From Pantoea alfalfae (GTDB taxonomy: Bacteria > Pseudomonadota > Gammaproteobacteria > Enterobacterales > Enterobacteriaceae): DNA of 64,000 nt. The notes under the pieces are model-generated. The model did no database searches and was not told the DNA's origin. It was given only the letters and a program-made list of their open reading frames with translations. The stretch is taken from assembly GCF_019880205.1 (NCBI RefSeq), contig NZ_CP082292.1, positions 1,240,001-1,304,000 on the forward strand, written 5' to 3'. Both the position numbers and the translations under genes were made by a program. Below are positions 51,517 to 62,600 of this stretch, one piece after another (position 1 is the stretch's first letter; every line of letters starts with the position of its first letter).

Positions 51517-54369
51517 TTGAAATATCCTGTCTCTTTCCGCACTACGCTTCGCATCTCGCGCTATCTTTTTCGCGCGCTGGCGCTGCTAATCTGGACGCTG
51601 GGTGCCGTTCTGACAGCGTTTTACATCATCAGCGTACTGCACAATAAAGAGACGCAGGTCCGGCAGGAGTTCGCCAGCAACTACGGCACGATACAGTGGT
51701 ATGTGCGCCATTCGGCGGACATGATGCGTGAGCTGAAGTACATCACTGAAAACCGCTTAACCAACGCCAGCAGTGGTCTGGATGTGCTGACCGGCATGAT
51801 GCCAGGTAAAGCCACCCAGCCGCAGTATACGCCGCTGTTCTCGGATGGCGACTGCACCTCAATGAGCAATACCTGGCGCAATTCGCTCGATTCACTCAGC
51901 TACTACATCAATTACTGGAAAAGTAACTTCGCCTCATCGTATGAACTGAATCGGGTGTTTTTTATCGGTGGCGAGAGCCAGTGTCTGGCCGACTTTACCA
52001 TTGGCAGCAGTAATGCCGATCGGGAACGCAGCCTGAAATCGCTGCGTGAGAATGTGCTCCGCTATCGCAATAGCAGTGAGGAGGATCGCCGCAATCCGAT
52101 GTACTGGATCAACAGCAGTGCTCAGCCCGGTGTCGGCACCTTCTATATGGTGGTGCCGGTTTACGTCGCCAACAAGTTACAGGCGCTGCTGGGTGTTGAG
52201 CAGAATATCCGCCTGGATGAGTTTATTCAGCCGGGTAGCCTGCCGGTCATTGCGTCCATTACCGATGAAAATTATCGTCCACTGCTTAACTCGCGGCGCG
52301 GCGGGCTGGGCTTCTCGCTCGATAATCTGCCGGATGATAAAACCTGGTTCGGTTATCTGAATGGGTATCGTCAGCTGGTGCTGAAGAAACCGCTGCCGCC
52401 GTCCGACCTTAATGTGGTCTGGTCGATACCCACCGATGTGATGGTGGATCAGCTCAAGCTGATGATCATTAATGCGCTGCTGCTCAATATTTTCAGTGCG
52501 GTGATCCTGTTTACGCTTGCCTGGGTATTTGAGCGGCGGATGTTCCTGCCGGCGGAGGAGAATGCGCACCGGCTGGAAGAGCATGAGCAGTTTAACCGTA
52601 AGATTGTTGCTTCTGCGCCGGTCGGGATCTGTATTTTACGCACCAGCGACGGCACCAATATTCTGAGTAACGAACTGGCGCATAACTATCTGACGTTGCT
52701 GACGCAGGAAGATCGTCTGAAGCTGAATGAGATAATCGGCGGACAGCAGGTCAATTTTGTCGATGTGCTGACCGGCAGTAATACCAACCTGCAAATCAGC
52801 TTTGTGCATTCGCGTTATCGTAATGAGAACGTGGCGATTTGCGTGCTGGTCGATGTCTCAGCGCGTGTGCGGATGGAGCAGTCTCTGCAGGAGATGGCTC
52901 ACGCGGCAGAGCAGGCGAGCCAGTCAAAATCGATGTTCCTTGCTACCGTCAGTCACGAACTGCGCACGCCGCTGTATGGCATTATCGGTAACCTCGACCT
53001 GTTACAGACCAAAGAGCTGCCCAGCGGCATCGACTCGCTGGTGACGGCGATGAACAACTCCTCCAGCCTGCTGCTGAAGATCATCAGCGATATTCTCGAC
53101 TTCTCGAAAATTGAGTCCGAGCAGTTGAAAATCGAGCCGCGTCCGTTTGCCCCACGTGAAATCGTGACCCACATCGTCGGCAACTATCTGTCGCTGGTGG
53201 TGAAGAAGCGGCTGACGCTCTACTGCTTCATCGAACATGACGTGCCACAGGTGCTGGACGGCGATCCGCTGCGTCTGCAGCAGGTGATCTCGAACCTGCT
53301 GAATAACGCGATTAAGTTTACGCACACCGGTTGTATTATCCTGCATGCCTGGGTTGCGGAGGGCTATCTGGCCTTCCGCGTCCGGGATACCGGGGTCGGC
53401 ATCCCGGCGAAGGAGCTGCCGCGCCTGTTTGATCCCTTCTTCCAGGTGGGAAATGGCGTGCAGCGTAATTTCCAGGGCACGGGGCTGGGACTGGCGATCT
53501 GTGAAAAGCTGATCAACATGATGGATGGTGACATCGAGGTCGACTCAGAGCCGGGCATGGGCAGCCAGTTCATTGTCCGTATTCCGATCTACAAAGGACA
53601 GAAGCCGTCGCTGATGCTGCTGGAGGGTTTGCAGGATAAGAAAATCTGGCTGGCGATGCGCAATGACTATCTGGCGCAATTTGTTACCCGCCAGATTCAG
53701 CAGCAGGGCATTGAGGTTGCGGAGTATAACGGTAAGCCGGGTCACGACGATGTGGTGATGACCGATTACGAACTGGAAATCGACTTACCGCTGCGGGCGC
53801 TGATCACCTTTGACGGATCGCATGTGGATATGCCGCGTGAACGTCAGCCGGGGCGCTGGATCCACTCGACAGCCACGCTGCACGAGGTGCCGGCTCTTCT
53901 GGCGCGCATCTATCGTATTTCGCTGGGCCACGATACAGCGGATGCGTTGCTGCTTGCCGCGCCGGTCGAAGAGAAAGTGCATAACGATGACATCATGGTG
54001 CTGATTGTTGATGACCATCCGATTAACCGCATGCTGCTATCGGAACAGCTTGGCACGCTGGGCTATCAGGTCAAAACCGCGCAGGATGGCGTGGATGCGC
54101 TTAACGTGCTGAGTCGTAATGAAATCGACATCGTGCTGACGGACGTGAACATGCCAAACATGGATGGTTATCGCCTGACGCAGCGGTTGCGTCAGCTGGG
54201 CCATCTCTTCCCGGTGGTGGGCGTGACGGCGAATGCGCTGGCGGAAGAGAAACAGCGTTGTATGGATGCGGGTATGGATAACTGTCTGTCGAAACCGGTG
54301 ACGCTGGATGTGCTGAAGGTGACGCTGGCAATCTATGCTGATCGGGTGCGTAAAACGCGGCCAGGATAA
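51517..54369 (+). CDS. rcsC: Rcs phosphorelay hybrid sensor kinase RcsC
   Basis: RcsC is the inner-membrane hybrid kinase of the envelope-stress relay that acts on RcsB through RcsD. The product has 950 residues: a first membrane helix at about 20-42, a periplasmic domain to about 310, and a second helix at about 313-335. Then come the RcsC linker, the HisKA domain with H480 in ATVSHELRTP, an ATPase domain with GTGLGLAICEKL, the RcsC-specific ABL region, and a receiver with D876 in TDVNMPNMDG. The start is TTG at 51517; KYPVSFRTTLR aligns with E. coli KYLASFRTTLK. It is convergent with rcsB. Confidence 0.96.
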   Translation: MKYPVSFRTTLRISRYLFRALALLIWTLGAVLTAFYIISVLHNKETQVRQEFASNYGTIQWYVRHSADMMRELKYITENRLTNASSGLDVLTGMMPGKATQPQYTPLFSDGDCTSMSNTWRNSLDSLSYYINYWKSNFASSYELNRVFFIGGESQCLADFTIGSSNADRERSLKSLRENVLRYRNSSEEDRRNPMYWINSSAQPGVGTFYMVVPVYVANKLQALLGVEQNIRLDEFIQPGSLPVIASITDENYRPLLNSRRGGLGFSLDNLPDDKTWFGYLNGYRQLVLKKPLPPSDLNVVWSIPTDVMVDQLKLMIINALLLNIFSAVILFTLAWVFERRMFLPAEENAHRLEEHEQFNRKIVASAPVGICILRTSDGTNILSNELAHNYLTLLTQEDRLKLNEIIGGQQVNFVDVLTGSNTNLQISFVHSRYRNENVAICVLVDVSARVRMEQSLQEMAHAAEQASQSKSMFLATVSHELRTPLYGIIGNLDLLQTKELPSGIDSLVTAMNNSSSLLLKIISDILDFSKIESEQLKIEPRPFAPREIVTHIVGNYLSLVVKKRLTLYCFIEHDVPQVLDGDPLRLQQVISNLLNNAIKFTHTGCIILHAWVAEGYLAFRVRDTGVGIPAKELPRLFDPFFQVGNGVQRNFQGTGLGLAICEKLINMMDGDIEVDSEPGMGSQFIVRIPIYKGQKPSLMLLEGLQDKKIWLAMRNDYLAQFVTRQIQQQGIEVAEYNGKPGHDDVVMTDYELEIDLPLRALITFDGSHVDMPRERQPGRWIHSTATLHEVPALLARIYRISLGHDTADALLLAAPVEEKVHNDDIMVLIVDDHPINRMLLSEQLGTLGYQVKTAQDGVDALNVLSRNEIDIVLTDVNMPNMDGYRLTQRLRQLGHLFPVVGVTANALAEEKQRCMDAGMDNCLSKPVTLDVLKVTLAIYADRVRKTRPG

Positions 54370-54423
54370 AGCAGGATAGGGCAGGAGAAGAGGCGGTACA
54401 GACTGCACCGCCTCAGACGTAAC

Positions 54424-55074
54424 TTAGTCTCTTTCGACCTGACTCTGGCTGACAGACGACAGGTAGTTCAGCAGCGCGATATCATTATCCACGCCCAGTT
54501 TCATCATTGCTGATTTCTTCTGGCTACTGATGGTTTTGATACTGCGGTTCAGTTTCTTGGCGATTTCGGTCACCAGGAAACCTTCTGCGAACAGACACAG
54601 TACTTCGCTCTCTTTCGGTGACAGGCGTTTGTCGCCATAACCACCTGCGCTGATCTTCTCCAGCAGCTTCGCAACGCTTTCCGGCGTATATTTCTTGCCT
54701 TTCTGCAGTGCAGCCAGTGCTTTTGGTAAATCGGTAGGCGCGCCCTGTTTCAGGACAATCCCTTCGATATCGAGATCCAGCACAGAACTCAGAATCGCCG
54801 GGTTATTGTTCATAGTCAGAACAATAATCGACAGATCCGGATAGTGACGTTTAATATATTTAATCAGCGTAATGCCATCGCCATACTTCTCACCTGGCAT
54901 AGAGAGGTCGGTGATCAGGACGTTAGCATCAAGCTTGGACAGATTATTGATCAGTGCTGTTGAGTCTTCGAACTCACCTACAACGTTGACCCATTCAATT
55001 TGTTCCAGAGACTTTCGGATACCGAAAAGGACAATTGGATGGTCATCGGCAATAATTACGTTTAAGTTATTCAT
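54424..55074 (-). CDS. rcsB: Response regulator RcsB
   Basis: RcsB is the DNA-binding output of the Rcs relay, controlling capsule, motility and stress genes, alone or with partners such as RcsA. The start at 55074 gives 216 residues, exactly the E. coli length. The receiver domain has D10/D11 and phosphoacceptor D56 (LITDLSMPG), and the C-terminal LuxR-type helix-turn-helix carries VTEIAKKLNRSIKTISSQKK. The protein is almost identical to E. coli RcsB except for the last residues. It follows rcsD by 1 bp. Confidence 0.97.
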   Translation of the reverse strand: MNNLNVIIADDHPIVLFGIRKSLEQIEWVNVVGEFEDSTALINNLSKLDANVLITDLSMPGEKYGDGITLIKYIKRHYPDLSIIVLTMNNNPAILSSVLDLDIEGIVLKQGAPTDLPKALAALQKGKKYTPESVAKLLEKISAGGYGDKRLSPKESEVLCLFAEGFLVTEIAKKLNRSIKTISSQKKSAMMKLGVDNDIALLNYLSSVSQSQVERD

Positions 55075-55075
55075 C

Positions 55076-57733
55076 TTATTGGTTACCTTGCTGCAGCAGT
55101 TGATTGACGTAAGCGTCAATATCACTGGTGGTATTTGTAATGTTTGAATCGTCACACGCTTTAATGTGGTGTTCTAACTCTTCACAAAGCTGTTTGCCGG
55201 GAGTCAGATTGAGCATGGCAAACACGCCCTTTAGGCGATGCGCTGTCTGAGCAAGCGAGGCGTAGTCCTTTTCCGCTGACTCAGTATACAGTCTCTTCAC
55301 ATCAACCGGTACTGTCTCCGTAAACAGCTGGAAATAGCCACCGCTCATCAATGGCGTGGCCGTGTCGTCTTCCATGTCATTATCCATCACATCATGCGAC
55401 AGTTGCTTCTCAATCAGGGCCAGTAAGGCATCGAGCATCGCATTACTGAGATTGAAATTGACCCGATACTGCTGGTCGTTCAGTGCATGATGACCCAGCT
55501 CATCTTCCGCCAGCAGCAGTGCCCAGCCGCTAAGCTTTGCGGGATCGTCGGTCACCAGCACATCGTGATCCTGACCGGAAATGCGCTCATCGGGCGTCAG
55601 ACAACGCGCGCCCCAGTTTTCCAGATGGCGGCAGACGATTTTATGTACGTCCTCCACGGTGATCTCCACCAGCGCGGTCACACCATCCAGAATCTTCTCC
55701 TCTTCTTCTTCGCGCTTCTCTTCCAGCACCAGCGGCAACTGCATGTTGTAGCGCGTGCCGATATCCGCTTTTGCCACGATATCGAGACTGCCACCCATCT
55801 GCTTGCAGAGCTGCTTACACAGGAAGAACGCCATGCCGGAAGCCTGTCCGTAGCGATCCTGACTGGTATCGCCCAGGAACGGGAAGTCGACATTCGCCAG
55901 CTCATCCACCGTCAGACCCGCACCGGTGTCCACCAGTTCGATGATCACTCTATCGGCCTGTTTGTCCGCAGCCTTAACTTCCAGGGTGATTTTTCCCCAG
56001 CGGGTGGTGGTCAGAGCATAGTGCATCAGCGTGGTCAGCACTTTGCGCAGTGCGCGACGGTCGCCAAATCGCGTCTCGTCATTCGCCAGATGATTATTCA
56101 CCACCAGCGACAGTCCTTTGCGACGCATCAGCGGCAGGCTTTCCAGTGCGATTTCGTCCAGCAGCTCCTGCAGGTTAAAGACGGTCGCATCCGGTGACCA
56201 GTCATGCGCCTCAAGCCGGTTGAGCAGCACGATATCATCTACCAGTCGCGCCAGTCCCTGGCTCTCATCGAGCAGGTCCAGCACGGTCTCATCGGCATCA
56301 CGCTGGCTGAGCTGCACCAGCTGCGTCACCATCTTCTCCAGAGGCTGATTCAGTGCATGGCCCAGATTGTGCAGCAGCTGCTGACGCATCTGATGATTGC
56401 GATCCAGCACCTGCTGCGCTTTCTGCAGTTTCTTATTCACCAGCAGCTCACGATCCTGGTCACGCATCATAAACAGCTGAGTATGTGGCGACAGCACGCT
56501 GCGGGCGTGGCGAATCTCATACACTTCGTTATTGATAGTGGCCTGCAGCACGCCCTGATGCTGGTCGGACATATTAATAATCTTCTGCAGATTGAGATGC
56601 GGCAAAAGATGTTCAGCAATCTTATTGCTCAGCAGGGTGCGGTTGCTGGCAAAGTCATACACCAGCAGGCCGACCGGCAGGCTGGCCACAATCTCTTCAT
56701 TCAGTACCCGTAGCGAATCAAGTTCAGCGCTCTGATTCTCGCTGGGACGCAGCGACTGCTGGCGCAGCAGCACAATACCCGCCAGCGACAGCAGGAACAG
56801 CAGCAGGTTGATCAGCAGCGGCCAGAGCAGGTTGTGCAGGCTGTCGATAATCAGGCGGGTAATCGGCACCTGATAGACCAGTTGCAGCGACGTACTGGGC
56901 AGGGTGGCCGTAATCTCAATATTGGGATTAACCAGCGTGATGCGGGTGTTTTCCACCTCCTGCTGATCGGCTGTCGTGGCAGGCATTGAGCTGTCCTGAC
57001 GTAGCTGGAAGTTTTCCAGCGGCATGTTCTGCGGAACAATATCGTTAACCGGCAGATCAAAGGCGACCACCGTGGCCAGATGGCCCGGCTGATTGAAGGT
57101 GGTGCGCAGCGTGAAATAGTGGTCGTTCTGGAAGGCGAGATGGCGCAGCGGCGAGAAGCTCTCGCGTTCATCCAGCGCATTGGCCTGCTGCAGCATCTCC
57201 GCGCGGCGGCTATCTACCATTGAGCTGATAGCGCTCTCTTTATAGCGCGTCGCCATATCTTTCAGCGGCAGGGTCGAGATCATAATCAGGCTGTTGTCCT
57301 GACCATTTAAAAAGTACATCGACCAGGTGGGATTTTCTGCGCCCCACAGCGTGTCGAGATAGTTCGACATCCGCATGGTCATATCCAGCGTGCTGCTGTC
57401 GTGTGAGCCGAAAATCAGCGCCTCGGTTTTACGCCGGGTTTTTTCCAGGTAATAGACGTCAGGACGCAGCCGCGTCTCCTGCAGATTACTGCCGGGTGTT
57501 GCGCCTGCCGCACTGGTGGAGAGATTTTCATAGATCTGCCAGGTGGCAAAGCGGTAGGCGTCGATGCGCTTCTGCACGTCACGCGCCAGATCGTCCATCG
57601 CATAGCGTTTGCCAGTCAGCCAGGCATTGACCGAGTTATGCACCATAAAGCCCAGCGCCAGCAGCAGCACCAGATTGAAAACCACAAAAAAGCGGGTGAC
57701 ATTGCCGGAGGTCAGTGGAAACTTATACAACAT
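55076..57733 (-). CDS. rcsD: Phosphotransfer protein RcsD
   Basis: RcsD passes phosphate from RcsC to RcsB. It has 885 residues: a membrane helix at about 14-34, a periplasmic domain, a second helix at about 303-325, a kinase-like region, an ABL-like domain and a C-terminal HPt domain with H832 in AQTAHRLKGVFAMLNL. The kinase-like region is normally inactive. Here it still has a histidine at the H-box position (H459 in NLGHALNQPLEKM), where E. coli has Asp, and a DTGAGL motif, but no clear asparagine box. Sequence divergence from E. coli is high outside the HPt and periplasmic core. Confidence 0.94.
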   Translation of the reverse strand: MLYKFPLTSGNVTRFFVVFNLVLLLALGFMVHNSVNAWLTGKRYAMDDLARDVQKRIDAYRFATWQIYENLSTSAAGATPGSNLQETRLRPDVYYLEKTRRKTEALIFGSHDSSTLDMTMRMSNYLDTLWGAENPTWSMYFLNGQDNSLIMISTLPLKDMATRYKESAISSMVDSRRAEMLQQANALDERESFSPLRHLAFQNDHYFTLRTTFNQPGHLATVVAFDLPVNDIVPQNMPLENFQLRQDSSMPATTADQQEVENTRITLVNPNIEITATLPSTSLQLVYQVPITRLIIDSLHNLLWPLLINLLLFLLSLAGIVLLRQQSLRPSENQSAELDSLRVLNEEIVASLPVGLLVYDFASNRTLLSNKIAEHLLPHLNLQKIINMSDQHQGVLQATINNEVYEIRHARSVLSPHTQLFMMRDQDRELLVNKKLQKAQQVLDRNHQMRQQLLHNLGHALNQPLEKMVTQLVQLSQRDADETVLDLLDESQGLARLVDDIVLLNRLEAHDWSPDATVFNLQELLDEIALESLPLMRRKGLSLVVNNHLANDETRFGDRRALRKVLTTLMHYALTTTRWGKITLEVKAADKQADRVIIELVDTGAGLTVDELANVDFPFLGDTSQDRYGQASGMAFFLCKQLCKQMGGSLDIVAKADIGTRYNMQLPLVLEEKREEEEEKILDGVTALVEITVEDVHKIVCRHLENWGARCLTPDERISGQDHDVLVTDDPAKLSGWALLLAEDELGHHALNDQQYRVNFNLSNAMLDALLALIEKQLSHDVMDNDMEDDTATPLMSGGYFQLFTETVPVDVKRLYTESAEKDYASLAQTAHRLKGVFAMLNLTPGKQLCEELEHHIKACDDSNITNTTSDIDAYVNQLLQQGNQ

Positions 57734-57752
57734 AGCGTGTCAGGTACCTGAA

Positions 57753-58907
57753 TTATCGCGCAACTTTTCGCGCACTGGCGGCTACCGCTAGCAGCAACAG
57801 CGCGATCATTAGAAATGCGCCGCTGAGGCTGATCCATTGCGAAATGAATCCGATTAAAGCCGGACCTGAGAGAATACCCGCATATCCCAGCGTTGTCATG
57901 GCAGAAATCGCCAGGTTCGCAGGCATATCCTGTTGATTCCCGGCAGCATTGAACAACATCGGCACCGTATTGGATAAACCAAAGCCAACCAGCAGGAATG
58001 CCAGCAGGGCGATCTCCGGCCACGGCAGCCAGACGGCCAGCGTCATGCCCGCTGCGGCGGTCAGTGCGCCCGTCAGCATCACCGGATAGCGGCCAAAACG
58101 CTGGATGATCTTATCGCCGCTAAAACGGCCCAGCGTCATCGCCACCGAAAAGACCGCATAGCCCAGACCGGCGTAAGCGGGTGACATCGCCGGGTTCTGC
58201 AGCAACAGCAGCGCACCCCAGTCCAGCACTGCCCCTTCCGCCAGGAACAGGATAAAGCAGAGCAGGCCAAGAAATGCGACCCAGCCACGTGGGATCACCA
58301 GCCAGGGCTGATCGGGCTGGTGCAGACGCTGGCTCATTAACACCGGCAGTCGCCACAACAGCAGTAACAGCATTACGGCCATCACCACCAGGGTCGCGTG
58401 CAGCGGCGTAAATGAGCGGCTCAGCAACAGGCTCACCGTACCCGCACCGAGAATCCCGCCCAGACTGAAGAAGCCATGAAAGCCAGACATCATCGGCTTA
58501 TCAGCAGCCTGCTCAACCTGTACCGCCTGATAATTCATCGCCACATCCAGCATGCCCAGACCGGCACCAAACAGCATCAGCGCCGCGGCCATTACCAGAT
58601 GAGAGTCAGCCGTGGCCAGCAGCGGCATCATAAGCAGCACTAACAGCGTCGAGAAACCCATCACCCGACGGCAGCCAAAACGTGCCACCAGCGTGCCGGT
58701 CACCGGCATCGCGGCCAGCGAACCAATTCCCAGGCAAAGCAGTAACGCGCCTAAGGAGGCACCGCTGAGCTGCAGACGATCGCGGGCAAACGGCACCAGC
58801 GGTGCCCAGGCTGACATCCCCAAGCCATTAATCAGAAAGATAGTGCGCGTGCCCCAGTTCAGGCGGCTCTGATGCTTATGTTGTTGTGCAGCGTCCAGTG
58901 CAGTCAT
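57753..58907 (-). CDS. MFS transporter (YbjJ-like)
   Basis: An inner-membrane transporter of 384 residues with about twelve hydrophobic segments; the substrate is unknown. The pattern (GMSAWAPLVPFARDRL near the N-terminus, GFHGFFSLGGILGAG in the middle) resembles the YbjJ group of MFS proteins. It lies 19 bp upstream of rcsD on the same strand, so read-through into rcsDB is possible. E. coli has no such gene here. The specific symbol cannot be assigned. Confidence 0.75.
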   Translation of the reverse strand: MTALDAAQQHKHQSRLNWGTRTIFLINGLGMSAWAPLVPFARDRLQLSGASLGALLLCLGIGSLAAMPVTGTLVARFGCRRVMGFSTLLVLLMMPLLATADSHLVMAAALMLFGAGLGMLDVAMNYQAVQVEQAADKPMMSGFHGFFSLGGILGAGTVSLLLSRSFTPLHATLVVMAVMLLLLLWRLPVLMSQRLHQPDQPWLVIPRGWVAFLGLLCFILFLAEGAVLDWGALLLLQNPAMSPAYAGLGYAVFSVAMTLGRFSGDKIIQRFGRYPVMLTGALTAAAGMTLAVWLPWPEIALLAFLLVGFGLSNTVPMLFNAAGNQQDMPANLAISAMTTLGYAGILSGPALIGFISQWISLSGAFLMIALLLLAVAASARKVAR

Positions 58908-59645
58908 AGGTCAGATTCATCAAAGATAAAGCGGAAAAGTGTAGCTCTGGCCGCGAGTTCAGTGGCCGTTGCGCCTCTTATCAAAGTGGTGCAGCAACAT
59001 CGTTTAAAGGGCAAAACCGGGAGTTTACCGACTTTTGCTGCGCCGCGAATTTTTTCCAGAACTTTCCTGGTATGACCACCACATTCGCGGCGTGACTTAA
59101 CTCAAATTTCAAGACCAGTTTTCAACCACTTGCTGCCCAACAAGACGGAACAGGACCAGTCATAAATGATGGCTGAATCGCATAATTAACAAATTTATTT
59201 TTCCGGTCTCAGGTTTTCTAAAGGGTGGTTTTTTAACCGTTTTTTATCATTCATGGAAACAGTCAGCAATAAATTGACATAAAAAACAAGGGCAAAGCAC
59301 ATTTTTTGAAAACTGAACTTCATCTGTGGCTAATGTAATCAAGATTAAATCATAATGAAATCTGTACATTTACGTTGATTTTTATCGCGGTTACGCTAAA
59401 AATCACCCTGTCAGAACTGTTACATTTCGCGTCAGTCTGTACAGCTAAATCTAACAATAATACCGCCACGCTTCGCTTTTCCAGGGGCGTGTGACGCACT
59501 TTTGTTTTGCCGTTTCTATATGCACCAGGTTGAGACGCCTTCTGTTGTTCAGAAGGTGAAACTATGTGTGAAGGCTATAAGCATAAAATAATTTTATGTT
59601 TATAGATTCAGTATATTAGCCAATCTGGTGGAATAGAGGTTACAA
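58908..59645. promoter_or_regulatory. Regulatory region between MFS gene and adhesin
   Basis: 738 bp without a gene and strongly AT-rich between 59150 and 59450, as often seen for H-NS-silenced surface genes (inference). Near the adhesin start it has a hairpin, CCTTCTG-TTGTT-CAGAAGG (59538-59556), and a 17-bp palindrome, CATAAAAT-A-ATTTTATG (59582-59598). GAGGT (59636-59640) is the probable ribosome site for the ATG at 59646. Confidence 0.5.
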
Positions 59646-62600
59646 ATGGCAGAACTCACGCAAGGCCGTGTAGACATTATCTCGCGCGAAAACGGCACAC
59701 TCCTCTCACAGACCGCTGGCGGTTCGTCACAATCCATTAACCTCACCGAACCCAGCGTTGTGCGCATCAGCGGCACGCGCGACATGGTGACGCAGTTCGA
59801 GCGCCAGGGTAACGATCTGGTGCTGAAAATGCGAGACGGTAGCACGGTACGCTATCAGAAATTCTTCCTCGACGACGCCGATGGTCAGCACAGCGAACTG
59901 GTGTTCGATGATGGGGTCAATCCACCGGAACATGCGCTCTTTCCGCAGACTGCCGAGGGTGCTGAACTCGCCTCCAGTTCGGTGCCGCCCACCTATGAAT
60001 CACTCGACAGCGTAGAGCCACTGCTCCTGGCGGATAACACCAACACCTCAATGGGCGTGATAACAGCGGGCGGTCTGGGTGTGCTCGGCTTAGCCGGGCT
60101 GGCCGTTGGCATCGGCGGCGGCGGCGGTGGTGGTGGTGGTGGTGGCGGCAACGATGGCGGCACGGATCCCGGTACACCGGTTACGCCAGGGACACCTGCT
60201 ATCACTCTGAATACATTCGCTGGCGACGATGTACTGGATAACGCAGAAAAAGCCACCGACCAGGTGCTGAGCGGCACCACCAGCAATGTTGAAGCGGGAC
60301 AGATTGTCACTGTTACGCTGGGCGGCCAGACCTACAACGCTACCGTAGGTGCGGACGGCAGCTGGAGCGTTACGATCCCGGCAGCGGCGCTGGCGGGACT
60401 GGCTGCAGGCACCACCACCATCGATGTCAGCGTCACTAACACAGCAGGCACGGCGGCCACCGGCAGCCTGCCGATTACCGTCACCGCTGCCGATCCTGGC
60501 ACGCCTGCGACGCCAGCTATCAGCCTGAACCCGTTTGCGGGCGACAACCTGCTGGATAACAGCGAAAAAACCACGCCACAAACGGTATCCGGCTCCACCA
60601 GCAATGTTGAGGCAGGTCAGATTGTTACCGTCACGCTGGGTGGTCAGACCTACAATGGCACCGTGGGTGCGGATGGCAGCTGGAGCGTTGCGATTCCGGC
60701 TGCGGCACTGGCAGGACTCGCGGCAGGCACCACCACCATCGGCGTCAGCGTCACGAATGCCGCAGGCACGGCGGCCACCGGCAGCCTGCCGATTACCGTC
60801 GCCGCCGCCGATCCTGGCACGCCAGCGACGCCGGTCATCAGCCTGAACCCGTTTGCGGGCGACAACCTGCTGGACAACAGCGAAAAAACCACGCCACAAA
60901 CGCTGTCTGGCTCCACCGGTAACGTCGAAGCAGGACAGATTGTTACCGTGATACTGGGCGGCCAGAGCTACAGCGGCAGCGTAGCAGGCGACGGCAGCTG
61001 GAGCATCACCGTGCCTGCCGATGCGCTGAGCGCGCTGGCCTCAGGCACCACCACCGTCACGGCAACGGTCACTAACCAGGCGGGAACCGCCGCCAGCGGC
61101 AGCCTGTCTCTTACCGTAGAGGCACCGCTGACGCAGCCGGGTACGCCGGTCATCACCATCGATCAGTTTGCCGGGGATGACATCCTCAGCAATGCTGAGA
61201 AAAGCGGTGACCAGCTGCTGAGCGGCTCGACCACCAACGTCGAAGCCGGCCAGATTGCCACTATTACGCTGGGCGACCAGACCTATAGCGCGCTGGTGGA
61301 TGCGCAGGGCAACTGGAGCATCACGCTGTCGCCTGCACAGCTGAATGCGCTGGCCGCCGGAACGGTTGCCATTTCGGCGGTCGTCACCAATCAGGCTGGC
61401 ACTGAAGCCAGCGAAAACCGCGCCATCACCGTCGATACGCCGGTGGTTACGGGCCCGCCAGCGGTCACAGTGGATGACTTTACCGGTGACAATCAGCTGA
61501 GTAATGCGGAGAAAGCCGCTGACCAGATCGTGACCGGCAGCACCAGTAACATCGAACCCGGCCAGCGGGTGACGGTGACGCTGGGCGGTCAGACTTACAG
61601 CGGCAGCGTGGATGCGCAGGGCAACTGGAGCATCACATTGCCATCAGCGGCCCTGAGCGTACTGGCTGCTGGTGAAACAACCCTGACGGTTTCGGTCAGC
61701 AATGCTGCCGGTAACACCGTGACCGGCAGTCTGCCGATCAGCGTGGAAGCGCCAGTCACGCAGCCGGGCGAGCCGACCGTGACCATTGGTCAGTTTGCCG
61801 GGGATGACATTCTCAGCAACGATGAAAAAGGGACGGCACAGACCCTCTCCGGCACGACCACCAATATCGAAGCGGGCCAGACGGTAACCGTTACCCTGGG
61901 GGGGCAGACTTATCCCGGCACCGTCGATGGCAGTGGAAACTGGAGTGTGATTATTCCGACAGCCGCGCTGGGCAATCTGCCAGCGGGCTCGAATGCCATT
62001 GGCGTCACCGTCAGTAACGTCGCGGGCGTAACCACCAGCGAAACCCGCGATATTTCGGTGGATGCGCCGACAACAGAGCCAGGCGTACCCGCCCTGACCC
62101 TGAATGATTTCGCGGGCGATAACGCTCTGAGCAACGACGAAAAGGCGGTTGATCAGCTGGTCAGCGGCACCACCAGTAATGTTGAAGCCGGACAGCTGGT
62201 GACGGTTACCCTGGGCGGCCAGACCTACAGCGCCAGCGTGCAGGGTGATGGTAGCTGGAGCGTCACCGTTCAGTCAGCTGCGCTCAACGCGCTGGCAGCC
62301 GGCACGACCACACTCACCGTTTCGGTCAGCAATGCGGCGGGCGATGTCGCCACAACCGCGCAGCCGATCACCGTCGAAGCCCCGGCAACGCAGCCGGGTC
62401 AGGCCACCGTGACCATCGACGCCTTTGCCGGGGATGACATCCTCAGCAACAGCGAGAAAGCCAGCGACCAGTTGCTGAGTGGCACTACCACCAATATCGC
62501 TGAGGGGCAGCAGGTTACTGTCACGCTGAACGGAGAAACCTTCACCGCCACGGTTGGCGCAGATGGCAGCTGGAGCGTCACGATTCCGGCCAGCTCGCTG

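Noticed and set aside
60090..60899. Minus-strand frame of 269 codons opposite the adhesin repeats
   Set aside because: It is the reverse complement of GC-rich tandem repeats. The plus frame has the domain structure and a start with ribosome site.
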